The notes beneath the pieces were generated by a model. It worked only from the letters and a program-made list of their open reading frames with translations. It ran no database searches and was not told the origin of the DNA. From contig JBGVCG010000039.1 of NCBI GenBank assembly GCA_045226255.1, positions 1 through 41,530 on the forward strand: 41,530 bases of DNA, in the 5' to 3' direction. Positions within the stretch are counted from its first letter, which is position 1. Each line of letters starts with the position of its first letter. The DNA comes from UBA1181 sp045226255 (GTDB lineage Bacteria > Bacteroidota > Bacteroidia > Bacteroidales > Paludibacteraceae). Shown piece by piece: positions 1 to 7,274 of this stretch. A program made the position numbers and the translations under genes.

Positions 1-1140
1 ATAGTAACCAACACGTGCCAAGTAGTCACCAGAGTTGTTCCAGTTAGCCTTGAAAGCACATTCAGCGTCTCCACCGAAGCAAGTAACGGAACCGTTACCT
101 CTCTCGTTCCACATCTCAACGTTGTAACCGTTTCCGATTTCTTTCACGCCATTGCTTGTTACGGTCAAAGCGCTACCGGATTGTTTGGTCTTTTGAGAGC
201 ATGGGTCAACTGGCTCTGCGCTAGTTGTGCCGCCTTGGCTAGAGCTACCGCCCTGGCTGGTGCTACCGCCCTGGCTAGAGCTACCACCTTGGCTTGAGCT
301 GCCACCTTGACTTGAGCTACCGCCTTGGCTTGAGCTACCACCATCATTTCCATCGCCAGAGTCGCTGTTGATCTCCATAGTAGCGTACTTGAAGTCAACA
401 TAACCTTGTCCACCACCTGCTTCGGCCAAAATTTGGCACTCCATCAAACCACCGAGGTTCAGACCCAATTTCTTCCATTGTCTGAAGTGCTCAGAAACGT
501 GGATTGTACCGCATTGACGGCGTGATTGACGGATACTGAAGATTTGAGTAAAGGTTGAAGTACCCCATTTGGACTCACCCGTACGAGTACCTGTCCATAC
601 TGCATACTCTTCACCATCAACAGTGATAGTACCCTTTTTAGAACCGATATATGATCCACCCGGTGTACCACGGTCATGCAACCAGTCGTCCACGATATAA
701 TATTCGATTTGCGGGTTATCCATCCAACCATAGATTCCCACGTAAGAGTAAGAACCACCATCGTTACCTGATTTGGTGAATTGGTAGTTAACCACCAAGT
801 TACCGCCGAGGTTATCGACAGAAGGTTTATTACCCCATGATTTTCCTACACGTCCGAGGTAGTCACCCGCATTGTTCCATTCTGCTTTGAAGGCAGCCTC
901 TTGATTGTAGAGGGTGATTGATCCAGAACCACCACCGTTTCTCCACAACTCGTAGCTATAGCCCGATTGGGTGTTACCTGTTTTTTGATTTCCTCCTGAG
1001 AAATCGATTTTTTGCCCTCCGCTCACGTTAGGAGTCACCGTACATGGGTCAACTGCGTAACCCACACCGGAGAAGAGCAAAAATCCTGCTGTGAGTGCGC
1101 CCGTAACCATACGTCGCCACTCGAATGCTTTTTTGTTCAT
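1..1140 (-). CDS. Secreted tandem GH11 endo-xylanase, 3' part cut off by the window edge
   Basis: Endo-1,4-beta-xylanase cutting the xylan backbone outside the cell. The frame is open for 380 codons and runs off the window. Residues 1-29 form a Sec signal peptide (basic start, hydrophobic core, end GVGYA). The first GH11 jelly-roll spans about 31-258, with nucleophile Glu146 in IEYYIVDD and acid/base Glu240 in LAEAGGGQG. A Ser/Gly/Gln linker of six to seven GGSSSQ units spans about 267-304. A second GH11 starts near 311 (VDPCSQKTKQSG) and is incomplete. This second module resembles the GH11 of the next gene far more than its own first module. Start choice: ATG at 1140 gives a clean signal peptide. 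An in-frame ATG at 1281 would add 47 residues without a hydrophobic segment, and lies closer to the promoter candidate. The missing end probably carries more modules and a T9SS signal (inference). Confidence 0.9.
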   Translation of the reverse strand, partial: MNKKAFEWRRMVTGALTAGFLLFSGVGYAVDPCTVTPNVSGGQKIDFSGGNQKTGNTQSGYSYELWRNGGGSGSITLYNQEAAFKAEWNNAGDYLGRVGKSWGNKPSVDNLGGNLVVNYQFTKSGNDGGSYSYVGIYGWMDNPQIEYYIVDDWLHDRGTPGGSYIGSKKGTITVDGEEYAVWTGTRTGESKWGTSTFTQIFSIRQSRRQCGTIHVSEHFRQWKKLGLNLGGLMECQILAEAGGGQGYVDFKYATMEINSDSGDGNDGGSSSQGGSSSQGGSSSQGGSSSQGGSTSQGGSSSQGGTTSAEPVDPCSQKTKQSGSALTVTSNGVKEIGNGYNVEMWNERGNGSVTCFGGDAECAFKANWNNSGDYLARVGYY

Positions 1141-1373
1141 TTGGTTTTCTATTTGATTTAAAGTTGATAAATTGTTCTGTTGTAAGTTAGAGGTTCGGAA
1201 ACCGAAATGTCCTATACGCTTCTTGACTGAGTCAAGCAACGTCATCTCTTTGCGTTCAATAGTAGTGTTAAAATGTTTCATAATTTAGTGTGTTAAATGT
1301 TTTACATGGCCAATTGATTTCGTTTTGCATCTATACTTCAAAATCATCCACACATCTTCCAACTCTACATCGG

Positions 1374-1402
1374 CAAATATAGGGACGTTCGCTTTCCCCA
1401 AA
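1374..1402 (-). promoter_or_regulatory. Candidate Bacteroidota promoter for the tandem GH11 gene
   Basis: On the minus strand a -33 TTTG (1402-1399) is followed after 17 bases by a -7 box TATATTTG (1381-1374), matching TAnnTTTG. The spacing is slightly short of the usual 19-21. Transcription would start near 1367, leaving about 85 nt to the ATG at 1281 or about 225 nt to the ATG at 1140. The rest of the 1141-1598 gap holds a terminator and a run of eight G at 1515-1522, and no gene that I can see. Confidence 0.4.
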
Positions 1403-1537
1403 TATGAGTTATTCGGCAAATATGAATGAATTTTTCGGCAATATGCCTGCGAAAAATTTGCATGACAAATGCTACATCACTAATATTCAATCATTTAAGT
1501 TTCTTAGAGAGAGAGGGGGGGGTGGATATGGGGTATG

Positions 1538-1570
1538 AAAAAAAGGCGCCCCCTTTCGAGGGCGCCCCTT
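1538..1570 (-). terminator. Rho-independent terminator after the CE6-GH11-CBM6-CE15 gene
   Basis: Perfect 7-bp GC stem (1545-1551 with 1560-1566) and 8-nt loop. Read on the minus strand it is followed by a T run (complement of the A run at 1538-1544). It lies about 35 bases past the stop of the upstream minus-strand gene. Confidence 0.85.
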
Positions 1571-1598
1571 CAGAAAAAATCTAAGAAAGTTTTTATTG

Positions 1599-4500
1599 TT
1601 ACCTTACGAGTAGGCTTCTGCTAGCGACGAAGCCGTTGGCATTCATCACGTAGTAGTAGATTCCGCTTGCGAGACCCTTCACGGAGAAGTCCACGGAATA
1701 GGTGCCCATGGTATAGTCATCGGAAGTGATATCCATTACTTTTACACCCAGATCATTGTACAATGAGATGGAGACGAACGAATTGTCGCCGATGGAGAAT
1801 TGGATGCTCGTCTCGTCGGATGTCGGGTTTGGCGTATTCTGAGACAAGGAGTAACCCTCCGGTGTATTCTCGATATTGACGTCACCTGATGTGCCGCAGC
1901 CGTTGTTCACGATCTTATGTCCTCCCCAGTCATATTTTCCAGAGCTGTGGTTGCTACTTACACTGCTGCTGCGTATCGTTGTGTTTTGTGAGTTGTCGCC
2001 ATACAAGAATTTGTTGATAAATGCTTGGACGGCTTTGTTTTGGTTGCTGGAAGCCTGGCAGTGTTCATGTCCTCCTTCGATCACATAACCGAATCTGTCT
2101 TCGATTCCCATGGCTTTCCATACCTCTTCGGCCGCCTTCAAGGATGCGATGCCGGCAGGGTCGCCCAACCACTCGTAGTTCGGATTTCCGAACGCCAAGA
2201 ACGCACGCGGAGCACACATAGCGATCAATTCGTGATGATCGTATGGTAACTTGTCAATCTGTGATTGGAAGTTGCTCTTGAAGCTATTAAGGAACCAATC
2301 GTAGTTGGTGTTGGATATACCTTCGATGCTAGTACCGATTTCAGAACTTACACGCCATGCGTTGATACCGCCACCACCGGATTCTTGTGCGATTGTCAGC
2401 GTGATACGCTCATCGAATGCTCCTGCGAACAGAGCCATCTTTCCGGCATACGAACAACCTGTTGCTGCTATGCGTCCCATATCAGCCTTCAACTTGCCTT
2501 CTTTGTTCAGTATCTCAAGTCCGTCGATCAAGCGGCTGATACCCCAAGACCATGCGCAATAATCCGCTTTGGTGTTAAATGTACCAGGATACAGCTTGTA
2601 GAATGGATCGTTTTGGCTTCTACCGCCACCACCGAATCCTGAGTTGTATTCGGCGATTTGGGAATGCGTGAACGGAACTTGGATACATTTAGAGAAATAA
2701 GAGGAACTTATGCTACCAGTATTGCCGTCCATACCGATCACGATTGGATGAGGTCCGTCTCCGGAAGGAATGGAAAGCTTACTTGTAAGGGTCAGCGTGT
2801 TGCTTCCGTTCGTAATCTTCACAGTCATAGTGTTTCCCGATAGGGATGCCTCCAGTTTATCGAACGTAGGTTTCTCGCCGATCTCCCAGTACTCGATCTC
2901 ACGTTTGATTTCGTTACGACGGCAAGACCAGTCGCAGAAGTCTGTCACTTTGCCGCTACCGTCCGCCCACTCGAATGGGTTAGGGAGATTCTTGCAAGAC
3001 TTCAGGTTGTTTTTGTTCAGGGAAGAAGGGTCTGGGCAATCCGCACCTGTGTTCTCCACAGAGTAGTTGAGAGGGTATACGCCAGACTCGTTGACAGATC
3101 CGCCGCCACCATGGGTGCTACCGCCGCCAGTTTCACCGCCACCGGTTTCACCGCTTCCGGATCCGCTACCTGCCTTAGAGAATTTGAGGTAATCTAGGTT
3201 GGTGTTGCTACTAGTGAACTTCACCTTCAGGATATGATCACCCTTTTTGATTTCAGATGAAGAAGTCTCCAGTAATTTTCTATATGAATCCCAGTCGGCA
3301 GTCTTGTCTCCAGAGAAATCCGCGACTTCCTTATCATCAACATACACCGTGAATCCGATGCTTCCGCCTCCGTTGGATGCGTTGGCCTCAATATCATAAT
3401 TAGCGGTTTCCGTCACGTTGATGGTATATTCCACCCATTCGCCGGAAGAGGTATAACCAATAGCCTTTCCTGTTCCGCCGTTTACGATGTCCACACCTTC
3501 GTCATCACGGAAATTAGCATCTCCGCGGTTTTCGCTATCATTGTCGCTGTAGGCGGTACCGTCGCCACCCACGTCATAATTTTCAGCTTCTATTGTGCCA
3601 GGGACAGAGGCAACTTTATCCTTGTAAGGACCTTGTGGAACGGATGGTTGAGTGGATCCGCCACCGCTACTGCTGCCGCCTTCGCCTGTGCAGCTAAGGT
3701 CGCCAAAGGAACTATTTTGGCCTTTCCAAGACATTGTGGCGTAGGTGTACTCGATGGAACCCGATCCGCCACCGGCCTCGCATACGATTTTACAATCATA
3801 TATGCCACCGAGGTCTATGCCGAGTTTCTGCCAGTTCTCAAGGTGTTCAGAAACGCTGATTGTTCCGCATTGGCGTGCGCTGGATCTCACAGCGAACACC
3901 TGAGGGAAGGTCTTGCCGTCGCCGTCGATAGATGCGGCGTTGACTCTTGTTCCCTTGTAGAGGGTATAGGTTGCGCCATCCGCCGTGTATTGCCCGACTC
4001 GGCTGGTGTTATAAGGGGTGCCCATTCCGTTGTAGGAGTCGTCCACGATGTAGTATTCGAGCAATGGGTTCTTGGTCCAACCATAGACTCCGATGTAGGA
4101 GTAAGTTCCAGCATTACCCGACTTACTGTAATTGTAAGCGGCGTAAATTGGGGCGATGTCCTTAACCTTCTTGGTGGCTGCCCCGTCATAGTAACCTACG
4201 CGTGCAAGGTAGTCGCCCGAGTTGTTCCAGCTAGCTTTGAATGCGCAGTCCGTCTTTCCACCGAAGCAGGTTACAGTGGCTCCCGAGTTTCTTTCACTCC
4301 ACAACTCAACGTGATACCCGTTGCCGACTTTTTCCATTGCGTGTTTATTGGAATATGATGTACCACCAGACTGTTTGGTCTTTTGGGAGCATGGGTCTGG
4401 AGCACAGTTGCTGCTTGTGCTTGAACCGCCTTCGCTTGTGCTGGATCCGCCCTCACTAGAGCTAGAACCGCCTTCACTAGAGCTGGAAGAAGGTTCATAT

Positions 4501-5336
4501 TTCAGCACCTTCAGCATCTGTTCCGCATAACGTTCACCCAATGTGCGGTAGCTTGCGGAAGAGAAGTGCAAGCCGTCGCCCTTGTTTCCAAGGCCTTGGG
4601 CAGAGATGACGTAAGAGTTAGGGATGGTGCTTGGCACGTTTGCGATGATGTTGTTCATGCTACCGCATTGTCCGCCTTGGTCGCTACGAACCACCTCGCC
4701 CACGAGCAGAGGCACGTCGGATGCTTTCAGTCCGAGGTCGGAGATCAGGTCGTTGTAGATCGCCTTCACACGGCTTGGCCAATTGTTTTGGCCGGTGTTG
4801 GTCTCGCCTTGGTGCAACAAGATACCCTTGATCACACCCACCTTTTGGGCTTCCTTACCCATTTCCACCAAACGTCCATAAGGATTTCCTCCGTAGGATT
4901 GGATGGTGCTTTGCATGTAGGATTCCGCCCGATAACTTTTGTAGTTCTCCTTTTCGAAGAGCTGGATGTCACATCCGGCGATTGCCACGACGATTACACC
5001 CACCTTAACCTCTTCCGGGAGGTTTTTCACCATCGTTCTTCCGAAATAGTCCACAGGACCGAGATGCGCCCCGCTGCAGCAAGAAAGTGGGGGAGTAGCG
5101 TCATACCAGCTTCCTTTTTTGCGGCTTCCGCAATTGTCATAGGAGCAGAGTACTTGGAATCGACTATCGACAGTCTTGTCTTGACTTCCGATATCACCTT
5201 GGCCTTCCATGTTGGATTGGCCGAAACACAAATAAATGTGGAAATTCGGATCAGGAGCTGCGTATGCACTCACAAATCCACTGAGCAGTAAACACACCAC
5301 CGCCCATAAAATAGTCCGCGTGTTTTTCATAAGCAT
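1599..5336 (-). CDS. Multi-modular T9SS xylan enzyme: CE6 - GH11 - CBM6 - CE15 - sorting domain
   Basis: A 1245-residue secreted protein. The signal peptide spans about 1-26. A CE6/SGNH acetylxylan esterase spans about 30-280: GQSNMEGQG with Ser41, HQGETN at 175-180, and Asp254/His257 in GDGLHFS. A Ser/Glu/Gly linker covers 282-308. GH11 xylanase spans about 311-545: nucleophile Glu427 in LLEYYIVDD, acid/base Glu520 in VCEAGGGSG. CBM6 spans about 573-722 (TIEAENYD start, DYLKFS end). After a Gly/Ser/Thr linker, CE15 glucuronoyl esterase spans about 752-1112: Ser962 in GCSYAGKM, Glu985 in AQESGGGG, and a His at 1090 or 1092. A T9SS type A sorting domain spans about 1163-1245. One polypeptide would deacetylate xylan, cut its backbone and break lignin-glucuronoyl esters. 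Tyr follows the CE15 nucleophile where family members usually have Arg. A second ATG at 5330 is an equally good start. Confidence 0.95.
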   Translation of the reverse strand: MLMKNTRTILWAVVCLLLSGFVSAYAAPDPNFHIYLCFGQSNMEGQGDIGSQDKTVDSRFQVLCSYDNCGSRKKGSWYDATPPLSCCSGAHLGPVDYFGRTMVKNLPEEVKVGVIVVAIAGCDIQLFEKENYKSYRAESYMQSTIQSYGGNPYGRLVEMGKEAQKVGVIKGILLHQGETNTGQNNWPSRVKAIYNDLISDLGLKASDVPLLVGEVVRSDQGGQCGSMNNIIANVPSTIPNSYVISAQGLGNKGDGLHFSSASYRTLGERYAEQMLKVLKYEPSSSSSEGGSSSSEGGSSTSEGGSSTSSNCAPDPCSQKTKQSGGTSYSNKHAMEKVGNGYHVELWSERNSGATVTCFGGKTDCAFKASWNNSGDYLARVGYYDGAATKKVKDIAPIYAAYNYSKSGNAGTYSYIGVYGWTKNPLLEYYIVDDSYNGMGTPYNTSRVGQYTADGATYTLYKGTRVNAASIDGDGKTFPQVFAVRSSARQCGTISVSEHLENWQKLGIDLGGIYDCKIVCEAGGGSGSIEYTYATMSWKGQNSSFGDLSCTGEGGSSSGGGSTQPSVPQGPYKDKVASVPGTIEAENYDVGGDGTAYSDNDSENRGDANFRDDEGVDIVNGGTGKAIGYTSSGEWVEYTINVTETANYDIEANASNGGGSIGFTVYVDDKEVADFSGDKTADWDSYRKLLETSSSEIKKGDHILKVKFTSSNTNLDYLKFSKAGSGSGSGETGGGETGGGSTHGGGGSVNESGVYPLNYSVENTGADCPDPSSLNKNNLKSCKNLPNPFEWADGSGKVTDFCDWSCRRNEIKREIEYWEIGEKPTFDKLEASLSGNTMTVKITNGSNTLTLTSKLSIPSGDGPHPIVIGMDGNTGSISSSYFSKCIQVPFTHSQIAEYNSGFGGGGRSQNDPFYKLYPGTFNTKADYCAWSWGISRLIDGLEILNKEGKLKADMGRIAATGCSYAGKMALFAGAFDERITLTIAQESGGGGINAWRVSSEIGTSIEGISNTNYDWFLNSFKSNFQSQIDKLPYDHHELIAMCAPRAFLAFGNPNYEWLGDPAGIASLKAAEEVWKAMGIEDRFGYVIEGGHEHCQASSNQNKAVQAFINKFLYGDNSQNTTIRSSSVSSNHSSGKYDWGGHKIVNNGCGTSGDVNIENTPEGYSLSQNTPNPTSDETSIQFSIGDNSFVSISLYNDLGVKVMDITSDDYTMGTYSVDFSVKGLASGIYYYVMNANGFVASRSLLVR

Positions 5337-5367
5337 ATACTATAATATTGACAACTTTTAACCGGCA

Positions 5368-5397
5368 CAAATATACAAAAAAATATTAATGGCCAAA
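5368..5397 (-). promoter_or_regulatory. Promoter of the CE6-GH11-CBM6-CE15 gene
   Basis: On the minus strand TTTG (5397-5394), an 18-base spacer and TATATTTG (5375-5368) fit the Bacteroidota -33/-7 consensus. They lie about 32 bases upstream of the ATG, giving a leader of roughly 25 nt. The surrounding 5340-5450 is very AT-rich. Confidence 0.6.
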
Positions 5398-5596
5398 TTT
5401 TTTGTACAAAAAATCTTTTTTTTTCAACGAAAATACAAGTCCCATTTATTTTTATGGATATTAGTCAATTTTCGGGTGACATTATATCGAGTTGACCTTT
5501 GTTCATAATATTAATCTGACCATGTATAATCTAGGGTATGGATGGCTTGTGTGTACGGGAAATGGGAAAGCATAGTCGTTTTTGTGATTTAATTCC

Positions 5597-5604
5597 TAAC
5601 TTTG
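5597..5604 (+). promoter_or_regulatory. -7 box for the HAD phosphatase gene
   Basis: TAACTTTG matches TAnnTTTG and lies 27 bases before the chosen ATG at 5631. No TTTG sits at the proper distance upstream, so the -33 element is not evident. The position argues that the longer frame starting at 5538 is not the real start. Confidence 0.4.
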
Positions 5605-5630
5605 TGCTTATATATTTAGAAGGAATAGAA

Positions 5631-6347
5631 ATGTACAAGACTTTATTTATTGATTTTGACGATACGTTGTACGACACGCGTGGGAATGCTGAGTTGTCCT
5701 TGCGGGAGATGTTCGCTCATTTCCAGTTATCAAAATATTTTCCTAATCCTGAGGATTTTTATCGTTCCTATTGGAAGACGAATGTGGAGTTATGGGATGC
5801 CTATGCGAAAGGAGAGATAGACCGTGATTATTTGATAGTGGAGCGGTTCCGTCGTCCGTTGGCCGAAGGTCGCGACGAGAAGGGCCAACCGTTCGAACCG
5901 ACGAGAGAGTACTGTTTGAAGGTCAGCGATGTTTTCCTGGACATGTGTGCGGATAAGCCCGGAGTGGTCGATGGAGCGCATGAGCTGATGGCCTATCTGA
6001 GGGCGAAGGGTTATGAACTCTATATGTGTAGCAATGGATTCCATGAGGTGCAATACCGCAAGTTGAGGGCTTGTGGTCTGCTGGATGCTTTCGATGGTGT
6101 GATCCTCTCCGAAGACGCGGGAGCGAACAAGCCGAGCAAAACGTATTTCGACTATGCCATCCGTACATCGGGAGCCTCCGTATCGGAGACATTGATGATC
6201 GGAGATAATTTCTCCACCGATATAATGGGGGCGATGCAATACGGCATAGATGCCCTTTTCTTCAATCGTCATCCGGAATCCTTTGTGTCGCATGAGGCTG
6301 TTAAATATGAGGTTTCCTCCTTGCGTGACATTATCTCAATTTTATGA
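5631..6347 (+). CDS. HAD-superfamily hydrolase, YjjG-like (probable nucleotide phosphatase)
   Basis: A 238-residue cytoplasmic phosphatase of the haloacid dehalogenase family. Motif I DFDDTLYD is at residues 8-15 (Asp nucleophile and acid/base Asp). Motif II is the SNG in LYMCSNGFHEVQ, motif III is the Lys in GANKPSKTYFDYA, and motif IV is GDNFSTDIMGA. Layout and length match the YjjG/YfnB group, whose studied members dephosphorylate pyrimidine and non-canonical nucleotides. The substrate here is inferred. The frame is open back to 5538, but the family begins at MYKTLFIDFDDT, and a -7 promoter box lies inside that extension, so 5631 is preferred. It stands alone, about 210 bases before the glycosyltransferase pair. 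Confidence 0.88.
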   Translation: MYKTLFIDFDDTLYDTRGNAELSLREMFAHFQLSKYFPNPEDFYRSYWKTNVELWDAYAKGEIDRDYLIVERFRRPLAEGRDEKGQPFEPTREYCLKVSDVFLDMCADKPGVVDGAHELMAYLRAKGYELYMCSNGFHEVQYRKLRACGLLDAFDGVILSEDAGANKPSKTYFDYAIRTSGASVSETLMIGDNFSTDIMGAMQYGIDALFFNRHPESFVSHEAVKYEVSSLRDIISIL

Positions 6348-6486
6348 TTTGTTATGAACTCGTGGAAAGTGATACGCGAATACCGCATTTGCATTGACAA
6401 CGTTACTCATTCGCATATATTCGTGTGACTTTTATGCTTTCTGTTTTTTTATTTACGCTATATTTCAGTCAACAAATATTGCTGTC

Positions 6487-6518
6487 AGTTGATTCTATTT
6501 CAAAATTTTGTAATTTCG
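6487..6518 (+). promoter_or_regulatory. Candidate promoter for the GT2-GT39 pair
   Basis: GTTG (6487-6490) and TAATTTCG (6511-6518) are separated by 20 bases. Each deviates by one base from TTTG and TAnnTTTG. The expected start is near 6525, about 37 nt before the ATG at 6562. Confidence 0.4.
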
Positions 6519-6561
6519 CGGTATAATTACGGAAGTGTAGCAAAAAATATCTTAGAACTGA

Positions 6562-7272
6562 ATGTATTCGACCCTATCCATATTAATCCCTGCCTATAAT
6601 GAGCAGACGACGATTTTCCATATCATGGAAAAAATAGAAGCAATAGTCTTGCCGTATGGTATAGGGAAGGAACTGATTGTAGTGGATGATGCGTCGTACG
6701 ATAACACGTCGCAGGAGGTGGAGCGCTTCCGTTCTGTTTATCCTGATACTCCGCTACGATATGTGCGACACGAAAAAAATTCCGGGAAGGGGCGTGCGAT
6801 ACGTACGGCTATCGGTTGTGCCACGGGAGATGTGATGATAGTGCAGGATGCTGATTTAGAGTACAACCCCACTGATATGGTTTCGCTTTTGCAGTATATG
6901 GTGGAGCAGGATGCGAAGGTGGTCTATGGGTCTCGCTTTCTGAACAAACGCAATTCGCATTCCTATATGTCTTTTTATTGGGGAGGACGAATCGTTTCGG
7001 CGATAACGAATTGCCTTTATGGCCAGCATCTGACTGATGAGCCGACATGCTATAAAATGTTTGACGCCTCTTTGCTGAAAAGTATTCCGTTAACGTGCGA
7101 GGGTTTCGAGTTTTGCCCTGAGGTGACGGCGAAGATCGCTAAATTGGGTTATGTCATTCCAGAAATACCCATTGAGTATTCCCCGCGCTCTATTGAAGAA
7201 GGAAAAAAGATTAGCTGGAGAGATGGATTGCACGCCATCTATACATTGGTTAAGTATCGATTTAAGAAATAA
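6562..7272 (+). CDS. GT2 glycosyltransferase, polyprenyl-phosphate-sugar (DPM1-like) synthase
   Basis: A 236-residue soluble GT-A fold enzyme. It probably moves a sugar from a nucleotide donor to a polyprenyl phosphate at the inner face of the cytoplasmic membrane. The start LSILIPAYNEQ, the donor-binding VVDDAS, the metal-binding QDADLEY and the acceptor-side GSRFLNKR are all in the order seen in the dolichol-phosphate-mannose/glucose synthase group. No transmembrane tail is seen, as in short DPM1-type enzymes. It ends 2 bases before the membrane glycosyltransferase gene, so the two are surely co-transcribed. The likely pathway has this enzyme charge the lipid carrier and the neighbour use it on the outer face. 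The sugar (mannose or other) cannot be read from the sequence. Confidence 0.88.
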   Translation: MYSTLSILIPAYNEQTTIFHIMEKIEAIVLPYGIGKELIVVDDASYDNTSQEVERFRSVYPDTPLRYVRHEKNSGKGRAIRTAIGCATGDVMIVQDADLEYNPTDMVSLLQYMVEQDAKVVYGSRFLNKRNSHSYMSFYWGGRIVSAITNCLYGQHLTDEPTCYKMFDASLLKSIPLTCEGFEFCPEVTAKIAKLGYVIPEIPIEYSPRSIEEGKKISWRDGLHAIYTLVKYRFKK

Positions 7273-7274
7273 AC

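Noticed and set aside
1515..1522. Run of eight G as a phase-variation switch
   Set aside because: It lies over 200 bases upstream of the GH11 start and outside the promoter elements, so slippage would not affect expression in an obvious way.
3633..4358. Long open frame opposite the GH11 module
   Set aside because: It is a shadow of the minus-strand enzyme; the composition is non-natural and no motif is seen.
5538..5630. N-terminal extension of the HAD phosphatase frame
   Set aside because: The family starts at MYKTLFIDFDDT, and a -7 promoter box lies within the extension.
6372..6427. Terminator after the HAD gene
   Set aside because: A 9-bp stem (ACGCGAATA with TATTCGTGT) exists, but the loop is over 30 bases and no proper T run follows at once.
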